A stretch of 64,000 bases of DNA from Chryseobacterium takakiae (GCF_900129385.1 NZ_FQVO01000004.1:186001-250000), one strand, 5' to 3'. Positions 26,671 through 35,919 are shown, counted from the first letter of the stretch. The notes: generated from the letters alone by a model not told the origin. Numbers and translations are program-made.

Positions 26671-27588
26671 TTAATTGAAAGAAGCACGAAACTCCAGCGG
26701 TGACAGATCTGTCTTTGTTTTGAATAGTTTGCTGAATGATTGTGAATGCTCAAAACCCAGCTCATAAGCAATTTCACTTATTGAGAGGTTGGTAGTAGAT
26801 AATTTTTCTTTGGCTTTATCAATTAATTTTTCGTGAATATGCTGCTGCGTTCCCTTTCCGGTTAATGTCTTAAGCAAGCCACTGAGATACTTGGGTGAGA
26901 CATTCAAAGAATCCGCAACGTATTGTACAGTAGGCAGCTTTTTAGAGATTAAATCATCTGCAAAATATTCATTCAACAAATTTTCCAGCTTTTCCAGAAT
27001 CTGGTGATTTGCTTTTTCCCGGGTTATGAACTGGCGATTATAGAATCTTTCTGCATAACTAAGCAATGTTTCGATATGGGAAATGATAATTTTCCGGCTG
27101 TACTTATCAATATTTGAATGATATTCTTCCCGGATGTTTTCTACTATTTCACTGAGTGTGGTTTCTTCTTTTTCAGAAAGAAATAAGGCTTCGTGTACCG
27201 AATAATCAAAATACTCATAACGGCTGATGGTTTTTGCAATGGAGTTGTTCCAGAAAAAATCTGGATGTATGAGCAACATCCATCCTGAACGCTCCATCGT
27301 TGAATGATGATTGACGCGTATATTAAAAACCTGGTTCGGAGCAATAAAAAACATCACTCCTTCATCAAAATCATAATCCAGCTGTCCGTATTTAAATTTT
27401 CCGTCAATTCCTTTTTTTACAGAAATCTGGTAAAAACCGAACATCCAGCTTGTTTCTTCCATTTCAACATTATGTTTTATAGAAGCATAATCTACAATAC
27501 TGATAAGCGGATGTACAGGTTTTGGCAGCCCCCTGAGCTGATGAAATTCGATGATTGATTTTATCCTTATTATTTTTTTCTGCTCCAT
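26671..27588 (-). CDS. AraC-family transcriptional regulator
   Basis: The 305-residue protein has an N-terminal cupin-like sensor domain (about residues 40-110) and a C-terminal pair of helix-turn-helix motifs (VADSLNVSPKYLSGLLKTLT, then ISEIAYELGFEHSQSFSKLF), the AraC signature. It is 9 nt downstream of the SDR oxidoreductase gene in the same orientation, so the two form a small operon, and this oxidoreductase is its likely target. The inducer is unknown. Confidence 0.9.
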   Translation of the reverse strand: MEQKKIIRIKSIIEFHQLRGLPKPVHPLISIVDYASIKHNVEMEETSWMFGFYQISVKKGIDGKFKYGQLDYDFDEGVMFFIAPNQVFNIRVNHHSTMERSGWMLLIHPDFFWNNSIAKTISRYEYFDYSVHEALFLSEKEETTLSEIVENIREEYHSNIDKYSRKIIISHIETLLSYAERFYNRQFITREKANHQILEKLENLLNEYFADDLISKKLPTVQYVADSLNVSPKYLSGLLKTLTGKGTQQHIHEKLIDKAKEKLSTTNLSISEIAYELGFEHSQSFSKLFKTKTDLSPLEFRASFN

Positions 27589-27597
27589 TAGACAAAT

Positions 27598-28491
27598 TTA
27601 AAAATAATTCTGTTCAATATCTTCCAACAAACTGATATTCATGGGCTCCCAACCTAATTGTCTTTTTGTTTTAAGATTAGTTACAGGACAATCCATAGTA
27701 ATAAAATGGGCCAGCCACTCAAAATGTTTATTTAAATCTTCTCCAGAAAGAGCTTCCATAGGGACATGTAATTTCTCACCGATTATTCCAGCTAATTCTT
27801 TCAATGCCATACTTTCGTCCTCCACACCATTATATAAAGCACCGCGCACTCCTTTTTCAAGCGCCAGACGGAATAACCGGGCGGCATCCAATCGGTGTAT
27901 TCCTGTCCATCGGTTATTTCCATCTCCGGGATATGCAGAAACACCATTTTCACGAGCCTTAGAGATAATAAAAGGAACAAAACCGTAATCACCCACGTCG
28001 TGAACAGAAGGCGCTAAACGAATTACTGAAGCATTGACCCCTTTTTCTGCCAGCTTCAGTGCTGTTGCTTCAGAAGCCCGTAAAGAATTTTCGGCAATAC
28101 TTTCTTCCGTGATCTTCCCATTGATAAGCGGTAAACCTAAAAGTCCGGCAGTGACAATAAGCGGTTTATCAGTATTTATTAATACTTCTCCCATTGCTTC
28201 AATAGCGAGACGATCCATTTCTGCGGCTTTAGGAAATTGCGAAATATCCTTTGAGATCATAAAATCATGAGAAAATGCCGCGTGAATAATACCGTCTGCG
28301 TACAAAGCGTTTTGTCTTAATATTTCCAGATCCGCAAGATCACCCTCCACAGCCTCTGCACCTGCCTGCCTGATTTTTTCTGCTGATCTTTCCGAACGTG
28401 CCAAGCCGGTCACCTGATGTCCCGCATCAATTAATTCTTTTACAATTGCGGAGCCTATAAACCCTGAAGCTCCTGTTACAAATACTTTCAT
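27598..28491 (-). CDS. SDR-family NAD(P)-dependent oxidoreductase (extended, epimerase-like)
   Basis: The Rossmann motif VFVTGASGFIGSAIVKELID begins directly after the ATG at 28491, so this start is preferred over the frame opening at 28533. The 297-residue protein follows the extended SDR/NAD-dependent epimerase pattern: the acidic pocket EGDLADLE, an IIHAAFSHD strand and C-terminal substrate-binding segments (YNGVEDESMALKELAGIIGE, LGWEP). The classical YxxxK is not obvious, which is common in atypical SDR proteins. The substrate is unknown. The AraC gene follows 9 nt downstream. Confidence 0.85.
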   Translation of the reverse strand: MKVFVTGASGFIGSAIVKELIDAGHQVTGLARSERSAEKIRQAGAEAVEGDLADLEILRQNALYADGIIHAAFSHDFMISKDISQFPKAAEMDRLAIEAMGEVLINTDKPLIVTAGLLGLPLINGKITEESIAENSLRASEATALKLAEKGVNASVIRLAPSVHDVGDYGFVPFIISKARENGVSAYPGDGNNRWTGIHRLDAARLFRLALEKGVRGALYNGVEDESMALKELAGIIGEKLHVPMEALSGEDLNKHFEWLAHFITMDCPVTNLKTKRQLGWEPMNISLLEDIEQNYF

Positions 28492-28600
28492 TGTTGTTGA
28501 TTTTACTGATACAAAGTTCCGTGCATTCAGCAAGATCAGTGTAGCCTAAAGTAAGATTCTTGTAGTCAAAAAGATCAGGAACTATTTATTATGTAAAAAA

Positions 28601-28626
28601 AAGACTGCCGTTACAACGGCAGTCTT
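28601..28626 (-). terminator. intrinsic terminator after the OmpA-family gene
   Basis: A perfect 12-bp stem (AAGACTGCCGTT with AACGGCAGTCTT) and a 2-nt loop, followed on the minus strand by eight T residues. It starts 21 nt beyond the porin stop codon. Confidence 0.88.
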
Positions 28627-28647
28627 CCAATTAGAAATTATTATAAT

Positions 28648-30111
28648 TTATTTTGCTTTAAAATACACTCTTCTATTTGCTCTGTTTTTCCATTCAGGAC
28701 ATTTTGAAGCTGGATCACATTCAGGATATTTCAGGTCTGTTTTACCATTTCCCTGAGCATCAAGCTTTCCTGACTGTACACCATTCTGCATCAAATAATT
28801 TTTTACATTATTGGCTCTTCTTTCAGATAACATTTTATTGTAAGCTTCAGTTCCTCTTGTATCAGTAGCTCCAACAACAGTGTATGAACCGTCTGACGAA
28901 TTGATATAACTTACTGCGTTATTTAAGATAGGTGTGTTTGAAGGTAAGATTCTGTCTGAATTCAGGTCAAATTCAATACCTTCCAATTTTGTTTCTGTTT
29001 CAGCGACAGCACCCTGTCCTTGTGCCTGATCCGGACATCCGTTATTTTCCACACTTCCCGGAACGGTTACACATTTGTCATAAAGGTCGATTACGCCGTC
29101 AAGATCTACATCTAAAGCAACCCCTGATCCGTCTACTCTTGCACCTGCAGGAGTATCAAGCTGTCTGTCCCAATCATCACAAACTCCGTCATTATCAGCA
29201 TCTCCGTTTTTACAAACTACTAAATCTGTAACTTTAGATTCTAACACGCTGATTTTGTAATAGGCCTCCTGTAAAGGATCATGCCACATCAGGTGAGATT
29301 CGTGCTTCCCTAAGTTAACAGTAAGACCTAAAGTTGTGTTGATGAAATTATCGGAAGTTTTTGTATTTCTCTGGTTGATTGAAGACCATCTATTTCCTCC
29401 GCCATCAAAAGTATCATCAGTTGTTACTACATACATTACTCTTCCTTCAATATCTACACGGTTACTGATTTTATATTTCAAACCTGCACCTGCCTGTCCA
29501 AATAATGAATTAAGTTTAAAAGGTTTAACTTCAGTCATTAATCTTTGTCCCATATCATCTTTAAGATAAGCCCTATATGCTAATGTACCAATACCTGCAT
29601 AACCGTGTAATGCCCATCTGAATGGTGACTTATTATCTACTCTTCTCAAAAGGTTGGAAAAATTAATATCTCCTAAAATAGAGATCGCATCGTATTGCGT
29701 TCTTGCTCCATACTGATTATTAGCGGCCGCATTCGCAGGCGCAGCATCTTTCGTATTGAAATACCCCTGTCTTGTTTCACCGCGGTCATACTGTAGTTTT
29801 AAACCGAAAGCATGCGTGATAGCCTTATCAACACTGAAATAGGCAGAATAGCCAAACAAGTTATCACCTGCTCTATCACTACTTTTAATAGAAACAAGAT
29901 CAGCACTTTGCATTAATGGTACACCTGCTCCAAATGAGATAGACCAGTCGTTAAATCTTTTGGATGAATTTGTAAATGGCTGTACATCTGCAGATCCTGA
30001 AGAAAAAGTATTCGGATACTGAGTATTATTCATAACCTGTAATGAATCCTGGGCGAAAAGGCATGTGGGTAATGCTATTGCCAACGATAAGATTGATAGT
30101 TTTGATTTCAT
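28648..30111 (-). CDS. OmpA-family outer membrane protein
   Basis: The start is placed at the ATG at 30111, which gives a clean signal peptide (MKSKLSILSLAIALPTCLFA) and 487 residues. An N-terminal beta-barrel (to about residue 270) is followed by a Ca-binding thrombospondin-3-like linker (GDADNDGVCDDWD, DVDLDGVIDLYDKC) and a C-terminal OmpA/MotB peptidoglycan-binding domain (IEFDLNSDRILPSN, VVGATDTRGTEAYNKMLSER, NRRVYFKAK). It should tie the outer membrane to the cell wall. It is a single-gene unit with its own terminator and a long upstream region, as for an abundant porin. Confidence 0.93.
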   Translation of the reverse strand: MKSKLSILSLAIALPTCLFAQDSLQVMNNTQYPNTFSSGSADVQPFTNSSKRFNDWSISFGAGVPLMQSADLVSIKSSDRAGDNLFGYSAYFSVDKAITHAFGLKLQYDRGETRQGYFNTKDAAPANAAANNQYGARTQYDAISILGDINFSNLLRRVDNKSPFRWALHGYAGIGTLAYRAYLKDDMGQRLMTEVKPFKLNSLFGQAGAGLKYKISNRVDIEGRVMYVVTTDDTFDGGGNRWSSINQRNTKTSDNFINTTLGLTVNLGKHESHLMWHDPLQEAYYKISVLESKVTDLVVCKNGDADNDGVCDDWDRQLDTPAGARVDGSGVALDVDLDGVIDLYDKCVTVPGSVENNGCPDQAQGQGAVAETETKLEGIEFDLNSDRILPSNTPILNNAVSYINSSDGSYTVVGATDTRGTEAYNKMLSERRANNVKNYLMQNGVQSGKLDAQGNGKTDLKYPECDPASKCPEWKNRANRRVYFKAK

Positions 30112-30764
30112 ATGATTTTTTTTAATGTTTATTAACAAATAACCTACCCTATTTTTTTAAAAACAGAATAAATTAAATCAGAGGTTTCAGCTCGTGCTCT
30201 TCATTATTCAATTATTATACCATTTACGCCATTAAAATATCTAAGAGTGCGCTTCAGAAACAGTATTTTAAAAATATGTGGTATCTAAACAAAGTTGCTT
30301 ATCAGCTATTTATGGTATTTCATATGCATAGCATACATGTTTTTTATACACTTTAATTTTTATAATATTTAACATTAAAATTTAACTATTTTAAATTTCA
30401 TTTTAAAATTATTATCAACCAAAAAACATTTATGTGTTAAAAAACCATTTATCAGAGAAGATATTTTACAGGGATAAAGAGAAGCTTATTAATGTGATGT
30501 TTTTTAATATTGGTTCGTATTATAAAAATTTACACATTCCTGAAATTCAATATTAAACATTAAAGAATGAGACATCATATTTTAATTTTCATATTAATTA
30601 TATCTTAAGTTTAAATACAATAATATAAATACGACATATATTGCCATTTTTACAGAGAAGCCGATGTGGATTTTTTTTTTTACATTTGCTTGTAAGAATA
30701 TCAAATTGTTCTGCATTCGATGTTCATGTAATACCAAGTTTATAAAGCATTAAAAAATCAAGTA
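30112..30764. other. divergent A/T-rich promoter region, no gene seen
   Basis: 653 nt separate two divergent exported-protein genes. No frame looks coding. TACATTTG at 30681-30688 fits the -7 box for the rightward gene (start 76 nt downstream), without a good -33 partner. Long T runs and TTAAC-rich stretches fill the rest. Confidence 0.45.
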
Positions 30765-31322
30765 ATGAGAAAAATTATTCTACTGTTTGCATGTTTGTTA
30801 GGTTTTTCGGCTTTCTCACAAATCAAAGTGCTGAAAAATGAAACTGTGGTAGAAATCGGTAAAGATAATTCTGTTGGTTTATATAAAAAGGACAATAAAT
30901 TTACCATAAATTATCAGGATCTGAATACTGCTAACCTAAATACATTCCGCTCATTTTCCTTTGAAAACCTCAATAAAGATGTTTCAGGTTTATATGAGCT
31001 TATCAGCAATGGATTTATTGATATACCTGTGAGCAATATTGTTCTGGAACTTCCTAATGATATTATTGAACTTCATTTTGAGAAGAATTTCGGACAGCCA
31101 ACCGTTCAGTTTATTCAGTACATCAATAAAAACAGAAAGTACGTAGGAAAATCCCAATTCCTGAACAAAAAGCAGATTGACAAAATTTTCGGAAGACAAA
31201 ACGGAAAATCTTCTCTTTATGAAAAGCCGGCCGCAGCTGTAATGGGAAACACCGCTAACAGGCCTTCCAATAATGTTACCCCACAAGAATCCGGAAATAA
31301 AGACAAGAAAGCTAAAAAATAA
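30765..31322 (+). CDS. exported hypothetical protein
   Basis: The 185-residue product has a signal peptide (KIILLFACLLGFSAFSQ) and a mature part of mixed beta/alpha character (FTINYQDLNTANLNTFRSF, VSNIVLELPNDIIELHFEK). Its C-terminal tail is low-complexity and basic (GNKDKKAKK). I recognise no family. It is a monocistronic gene with a terminator 24 nt after the stop. It is probably periplasmic. Confidence 0.7.
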   Translation: MRKIILLFACLLGFSAFSQIKVLKNETVVEIGKDNSVGLYKKDNKFTINYQDLNTANLNTFRSFSFENLNKDVSGLYELISNGFIDIPVSNIVLELPNDIIELHFEKNFGQPTVQFIQYINKNRKYVGKSQFLNKKQIDKIFGRQNGKSSLYEKPAAAVMGNTANRPSNNVTPQESGNKDKKAKK

Positions 31323-31345
31323 TCAATTATAATAATATTAACCGG

Positions 31346-31370
31346 GCTCATTCATTGGAATGAGCTTTTT
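31346..31370 (+). terminator. intrinsic terminator after the 30765-31322 gene
   Basis: An 8-bp stem (GCTCATTC with GAATGAGC), loop ATTG, followed by a run of T. Confidence 0.82.
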
Positions 31371-31383
31371 TATTTTATTTTTG
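31355..31383 (+). promoter_or_regulatory. promoter of the GldA-like gene, overlapping the preceding terminator
   Basis: TTG at 31355-31357, an 18-nt spacer and TATTTTTG at 31376-31383 fit the Bacteroidota consensus. The start codon is 19 nt downstream. The upstream element lies in the loop of the preceding terminator. Confidence 0.6.
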
Positions 31384-31402
31384 CAAAAAGATCAATACGA
31401 GT

Positions 31403-32125
31403 ATGTCTCTTCAGATAAATAATTTAACCAAGAAATTCGGTGAACAAACGGCACTGAACAACATCAATATTTCCATAGACAAAAATGAAATTATTGGACT
31501 TCTCGGTCCAAATGGAGCAGGAAAATCTACTTTAATGAAATCTATTGTAGGAGCTCTAAGAATTGATGAAGGTGAAATCATTTTCAACGGTAAAAGCATT
31601 ACCGAAAATGAAATAGAAAGCAAAAAAAAGATCGGCTTTCTTCCGGAAAATAATCCGCTTTATCTTGAAATGTTTGTAAAAGAATATCTTCAGTTTGTAG
31701 CTAATATTCACCACATCCCGTCTTCAAGAGTAGATGAGGTTATAGAACTTGTAGGAATTACGCCTGAAAAGAAAAAGAAAATCGGACAACTCTCAAAAGG
31801 ATATAAACAAAGGGTTGGGCTTGCTCAGGCTATTATCCATCAGCCGGATCTTTTAATCCTGGATGAACCGACTAACGGGCTTGATCCAAACCAGATTATT
31901 GAAATCAGAAACGTGGTGAAAGAAATCGGCCAGCAAAAGACCGTATTGCTTTCCACCCACATCATGCAGGAAGTAGAAGCACTATGCTCCCGAGTCATTC
32001 TTATTCATAAAGGCAATATTCTTCAGGACTGTCCTATCAATGAATTTAAAGGTAAATTCGGAAGTCTGGAGGAGGCATTTGCAAGTTATACCCAAGAATC
32101 CGTTGTATTTGAAATGAATTCTTAA
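31403..32125 (+). CDS. gldA: ABC transporter ATP-binding protein, GldA-type
   Basis: The 240-residue protein is a complete ABC ATPase: Walker A GPNGAGKST, the Q-loop region IGFLPENNPLYLEM, the signature LSKGYKQRVGLA, Walker B LLILDEP and the switch His in LLSTHIMQEVEA. The LPENNPLYLEMFVKEYLQF stretch and GLDPNQIIEIRNVVKEIGQ are typical of GldA, the gliding-motility ATPase that works with GldF and GldG. No permease genes are adjacent here, so they must be encoded elsewhere. The gene name is by resemblance; another Bacteroidota ABC-2-type exporter cannot be excluded. Confidence 0.75.
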   Translation: MSLQINNLTKKFGEQTALNNINISIDKNEIIGLLGPNGAGKSTLMKSIVGALRIDEGEIIFNGKSITENEIESKKKIGFLPENNPLYLEMFVKEYLQFVANIHHIPSSRVDEVIELVGITPEKKKKIGQLSKGYKQRVGLAQAIIHQPDLLILDEPTNGLDPNQIIEIRNVVKEIGQQKTVLLSTHIMQEVEALCSRVILIHKGNILQDCPINEFKGKFGSLEEAFASYTQESVVFEMNS

Positions 32126-32140
32126 TTGGCTTTAAATTTG
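32108..32140 (+). promoter_or_regulatory. candidate promoter of the 32174-32611 gene
   Basis: TTTG at 32108-32111 and TAAATTTG at 32133-32140, separated by 21 nt, fit the Bacteroidota pattern. The start codon is 33 nt downstream. Confidence 0.45.
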
Positions 32141-32173
32141 ATCATTTTAATCCGCCGACAAAATATTAAAATT

Positions 32174-32611
32174 ATGATTAAAACAATTTTATGGGGAGCC
32201 GTATTGATGATCAATATTAACATGCTTACTGCTAAAGAGTTACAAAAGCCGGAAATTCCGCAGAATGTTACGAAGCAGGTTTCACAAAAGATTCCGAAAT
32301 CCGTGATTTTAAAAACGAAAAAATTTAAAATTAAAATCGATCAGCAGCCGGATGGAAAATATCTTTACCAATCATGGCCTGCCAACGGAAAAATTACTTC
32401 CAGGCCGAGCATGATTATCAGCGGCGGAGAATTGTATCCGGACGGGACTGGAGGAAATTATTATTTTGAATTTGGTAATGAAGGATATACTTATCAGGTT
32501 TGGAGGAATTACCTCACCGATTCTGCTACAAAAGCGCCTTATACACTCACCGTACAGGACCAAGACGGAAAGACGGTTGTAAAACAGAATGCAGTTGTTG
32601 TAAAAAATTAA
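32174..32611 (+). CDS. exported hypothetical protein
   Basis: The frame is open from 32126, but the ATG at 32174 gives a signal peptide (MIKTILWGAVLMININMLTA) and is 33 nt after a plausible promoter. The mature part has about 125 residues and is beta-rich (FKIKIDQQPDGKYLYQSWPA, GGNYYFEFGNEGYTYQVW, APYTLTVQDQDGKTVVKQ). It is probably a small periplasmic or outer-membrane protein. I do not recognise a family. A terminator begins at the stop codon. Confidence 0.7.
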   Translation: MIKTILWGAVLMININMLTAKELQKPEIPQNVTKQVSQKIPKSVILKTKKFKIKIDQQPDGKYLYQSWPANGKITSRPSMIISGGELYPDGTGGNYYFEFGNEGYTYQVWRNYLTDSATKAPYTLTVQDQDGKTVVKQNAVVVKN

Positions 32612-32638
32612 AAAAAGCTCGCTTCGGTGAGCTTTTTT
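32611..32638. terminator. bidirectional terminator between convergent genes
   Basis: A 12-bp stem (AAAAAAGCTCGC with GTGAGCTTTTTT, one mismatch) with a TTCG tetraloop lies between the ends of the exported protein (+) and the patatin gene (-). A and T runs on both sides allow termination in both directions. Confidence 0.8.
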
Positions 32639-33435
32639 TATGTCCCGGATTCTTTCACCAGATAGAAACTGCTTTCATTAAAGCTTTCCTTTGCTGCCTG
32701 ATATCCTATCTGAAATATTTTTTCAAGGCGGTCTTTTCTTCGTTCAAAAGTTCCATATGTTGAAAGTTCCTGCGAAGAGATAAACCAGTCACAATAATCA
32801 AATTTTATTTTCTCGATTCTGTACGATAAAAGATCATATGATCTTGAAACAATAGCCTTTATTGATTTAAGATCATTAATTTTAATATCATGAGGCGGAG
32901 AGACGAAAACACCTATCAATTTATCACATTCATCTCTGATGATATCTGCAGGGAAATTATTCAGTACTCCACCATCGCAGTACATTTCTTCGTTGATAAT
33001 GTAAGGTGTTGTGATTCCCGGTATGGAACATGAAGCGATAATGGCGTCCACTACTTTAAAATCTTCATCAAAAATTTTTTCCGTTCCGCTTACCAGTTCT
33101 GTAGCTACAATTTTTACTTTTCTTGAGAGATCTTTCAGCTTCATATCCCCGAAAATAGGATTCAGATAATTCCTGAAAATTACGGAAGATACAAGTCCCG
33201 GCTGATTGAATGCAAAATGTTTCCAATTGAAAAAATAAACCGAATTGAAGAACTCCAGTATTTCTTCCGGGCTTTTTCCCACGGCGTACATGCAACCAAC
33301 AATGGAACCTGCGCTACAGCATGACAAAATATCAACACCAATATTTTTTTCCCGTAGAAATTTTAAAACTCCTGCGTGAGCAATGCCTTTTGTACCGCCG
33401 CCTGATAAAACAAGACCTACTTTTTCAATATTCAT
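32638..33435 (-). CDS. patatin-like phospholipase family protein
   Basis: From the ATG at 33435 the product has 265 residues. It carries the oxyanion motif LVLSGGGTKGIAHAG, the nucleophile elbow SCCSAGSIVG and the catalytic-dyad Asp in CDGGVLNNFP, the three marks of the bacterial patatin family (lipid acyl hydrolases). The usual GxSxG elbow reads C-x-S-x-G here, so the first Gly is replaced by Cys while Ser and the following Gly are kept. No signal peptide is present, so a cytoplasmic or membrane-associated enzyme is expected. The substrate is unknown. Confidence 0.87.
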   Translation of the reverse strand: MNIEKVGLVLSGGGTKGIAHAGVLKFLREKNIGVDILSCCSAGSIVGCMYAVGKSPEEILEFFNSVYFFNWKHFAFNQPGLVSSVIFRNYLNPIFGDMKLKDLSRKVKIVATELVSGTEKIFDEDFKVVDAIIASCSIPGITTPYIINEEMYCDGGVLNNFPADIIRDECDKLIGVFVSPPHDIKINDLKSIKAIVSRSYDLLSYRIEKIKFDYCDWFISSQELSTYGTFERRKDRLEKIFQIGYQAAKESFNESSFYLVKESGT

Positions 33436-33609
33436 TGAATAAATGTAAGAAAATACCACAAATTAAAGGGCAAATCGGTTCTAAAATTTTGTTAAGTAAA
33501 CTTTAATATTTCCATCAATAACGCCAACGCTTTCAATTATAATTTAATAAGAAAAATTTAAATTAAGAAGCCCGGAAAACTCCAGGCTCATTGATTGTAT
33601 AATAATTCG

Positions 33610-34224
33610 CTAATTGTTTATATATTTTTCGAATATTTTTGAAAAATCTTTTTGAATATACTTGTCGAAACTGGTAGTATTCCAGGCGAAAATGTATTCA
33701 TTAATGGTTCTTAATTCCTGGCTTTTCGACACATTTTCCTGTTTTCCCGATGCTACTGTAGTGATGGCTTTCTGCAAACTGTCATTTGAAAAATTCAGCA
33801 ATGACTGATTGTGGTGAACGGCCTGCTGAATCGCAAGAAGTGCCTTATACAAATCCTTCAGCTGGTCGATCTGGCTTTTCGTTACACTGATCATCAGCGG
33901 AACGTTTCCGATATTGAAAGATATTTCAACATCCAGGTCAATGGTTCCCGCCGTCTGCAAGGCAATATTTGAGAAAGGAAACTGATAATATTCATATCTT
34001 CTCAATACTCTTTTTTTATCCAGGGCACTTGCTCCGTCAATGTGAATTAAAGCTCTGTTGGTAAAGCAGTATTCATCTCTTTTGGATTTGATAAGGAAGA
34101 AAATCTTTTCATTATCTTCCGATAAGATATAATCATCCGAATCTACTTTATCATAATCCTGTGATGGAATAATTTTACCGATATCACCTAATCCTAATGC
34201 TTCCGCAGCTAATTTTTTGAACAT
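33610..34224 (-). CDS. bacterial PH-domain protein (YvbH/bPH_1-like)
   Basis: The 204-residue product matches the bacterial pleckstrin-homology family (PF08000 type): FFLIKSKRDEYCFTNRALIH, then KRVLRRYEYYQFPFSNI and TIDLDVEISFNIGNV. The C-terminal ~65 residues form a separate helical, polar stretch. No signal peptide or membrane segment is seen. The molecular role of these proteins is not established. It is a single gene with no obvious functional link to its neighbours. Confidence 0.75.
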   Translation of the reverse strand: MFKKLAAEALGLGDIGKIIPSQDYDKVDSDDYILSEDNEKIFFLIKSKRDEYCFTNRALIHIDGASALDKKRVLRRYEYYQFPFSNIALQTAGTIDLDVEISFNIGNVPLMISVTKSQIDQLKDLYKALLAIQQAVHHNQSLLNFSNDSLQKAITTVASGKQENVSKSQELRTINEYIFAWNTTSFDKYIQKDFSKIFEKYINN

Positions 34225-34296
34225 AGTCTGTTATTTGTATTTTTTATTAGTGAATAAAAATAAGAAAATATTATTAAAATGATTAAAAAAGAAAAA

Positions 34297-34315
34297 CCAC
34301 AGATAGAATCTGTGG
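34297..34315 (-). terminator. intrinsic terminator after lpdA
   Basis: An 8-bp stem (CCACAGAT with ATCTGTGG) and 3-nt loop are followed on the minus strand by a run of five T. It lies 58 nt beyond the lpdA stop. Confidence 0.8.
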
Positions 34316-34329
34316 CTTTGATATTGTAA

Positions 34330-34361
34330 ACTTTGTCAAAGATTTTCAACTTTGACAAAGT
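34330..34361. repeat. perfect 12-bp inverted repeat beyond lpdA
   Basis: ACTTTGTCAAAG (34330-34341) and CTTTGACAAAGT (34350-34361) are exact reverse complements around an 8-nt loop. The hairpin sits between the lpdA stop and its T-run terminator and may protect the 3' end of the transcript or assist termination. Confidence 0.6.
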
Positions 34362-34372
34362 GGTATCTACAT

Positions 34373-35761
34373 TTAAATGTGGATCACTTCTCCATAAGCA
34401 GCTGCAGCAGCTTCCATAATGGCTTCGGATACAGTCGGGTGCGGGTGGATTGATTTGATAATTTCGTGACCGGTAGTTTCCAGTTTTCTGGCAACAACCG
34501 CTTCAGCAACCATATCCGTAACACCTTCTCCAATCATGTGGCAGCCTAACCATTCGCCATATTTAGCATCGAAAATAACTTTGATGAAACCATCTGTATT
34601 TCCATTAGCAGTTGCTTTTCCGCTTGCAGAAAGCGGGAATTTACCCACTTTGATTTCGTATCCTTTTTCTTTAGCCTGCTTTTCGGTAAGTCCCACAGAA
34701 GCAACTTCAGGGTGACAGTATGTACATCCCGGAATATTACCGTAATCGATTTTTTCAACATGCATTCCTTTAATTTTCTCAACGCAGGTAATTCCTTCCG
34801 CAGAAGCAACATGTGCTAAAGCCTGTGTTGGAATGATATCACCAATCGCATAATATCCGGGAACTGAAGTTTCATACCATTCGTTTACCAATACTCTGCC
34901 TTTATCCGTCTGGATTCCTACTTCTTCAAGTCCGATATTTTCAATGTTAGCAGCAATACCAACAGCAGATAATACGATATCAGCTTCAAGAGTGATATTT
35001 CCTTTTGCTGTTTTAACGGTAGCTTTTACGCCTTCTCCGCTGGTGTCAACACTTTCTACAGAAGCATTGGTCATGATTTCAATACCTGTTTTCTTAAGGG
35101 ATTTTTCAAGATGTTTAGAGATTTCTTCATCTTCTACAGGAACGATATTCGGCATAAATTCCACCACCGTAACTTTAGTTCCCATGGTATTATAGAAATC
35201 GGCAAATTCTACCCCGATCGCTCCGGAACCTACAACAATCATAGATTTCGGCTGCTCAGGAAGAGATAGTGCCTGTCTGTATCCAATTACTTTTTTACCA
35301 TCCTGAGGAAGGTTTGGTAATTCTCTTGAACGCGCACCGGTTGCGATGATGATGTGTGTTCCTGTATATTCAGTTGCTTTTCCGTCTTTATCGGTAACGG
35401 AAACTTTTTTACCTTTCTGTACTTTGGCAGTTCCTAAAATAACATCGATCTTATTCTTCTTCATTAAGAATTCGATTCCTTTGCTCATTTTGTTGGCTAC
35501 GCCACGGCTTCTCTGAATTACGTTTGGAAATTCAAAACTACCTTCCACTTTATTCAGTCCATAATCTTCAGCATGATTGATATAATGAAAAACCTGAGCA
35601 GATTTTAACAAAGCTTTCGTAGGAATACATCCCCAGTTAAGGCAGATCCCTCCCAAACTTTCTTTTTCGATAATTGCAGTTTTGAAACCCAATTGTGCCG
35701 CTCTGATTGCAGTAACATATCCACCGGGACCACTTCCGATGACAATAATATCGTAATTCAT
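34373..35761 (-). CDS. lpdA: dihydrolipoyl dehydrogenase (E3)
   Basis: The 462-residue flavoprotein reoxidises dihydrolipoamide for 2-oxoacid dehydrogenase complexes and the glycine cleavage system. Visible are the FAD-binding GSGPGGYVTAIRAAQLG, the redox disulfide in GGICLNWGCIPTKALL, the NAD-binding VVGSGAIGVEFADFYNTMG, the second FAD motif YAIGD and the C-terminal His-Glu pair in HPHPTVSEAIMEA. Length and order are normal for E3. It is not in an operon with E1/E2 here, although the 3' end of a 2-oxoacid dehydrogenase E1 gene lies at the right edge of the window. Confidence 0.96.
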   Translation of the reverse strand: MNYDIIVIGSGPGGYVTAIRAAQLGFKTAIIEKESLGGICLNWGCIPTKALLKSAQVFHYINHAEDYGLNKVEGSFEFPNVIQRSRGVANKMSKGIEFLMKKNKIDVILGTAKVQKGKKVSVTDKDGKATEYTGTHIIIATGARSRELPNLPQDGKKVIGYRQALSLPEQPKSMIVVGSGAIGVEFADFYNTMGTKVTVVEFMPNIVPVEDEEISKHLEKSLKKTGIEIMTNASVESVDTSGEGVKATVKTAKGNITLEADIVLSAVGIAANIENIGLEEVGIQTDKGRVLVNEWYETSVPGYYAIGDIIPTQALAHVASAEGITCVEKIKGMHVEKIDYGNIPGCTYCHPEVASVGLTEKQAKEKGYEIKVGKFPLSASGKATANGNTDGFIKVIFDAKYGEWLGCHMIGEGVTDMVAEAVVARKLETTGHEIIKSIHPHPTVSEAIMEAAAAAYGEVIHI

Positions 35762-35861
35762 TAGTTTAAAATTTTTATGCGAATTTAAGGAAAAATATTG
35801 GATGTACAGTGTTTCTTGAGTTACAACTCAGATCGCATTAAGTTGATTATCTATTGAAAAA

Positions 35862-35886
35862 AGAGAACACCAAAGCATTCTCCTTT
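35862..35886 (-). terminator. weak terminator after the small exported protein
   Basis: On the minus strand GAGAA and TTCTC pair around a 10-nt loop and are followed by six T. It lies about 35 nt beyond the stop at 35920. Confidence 0.45.
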
Positions 35887-35919
35887 TAAATCGAAATTAA
35901 TTTCGTTATGATATATTCT

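Noticed and set aside
27801..27992. Open frame of 63 codons on the minus strand inside the SDR gene
   Set aside because: It is in another frame of a clearly coding oxidoreductase gene and has no family features, so it is a shadow.
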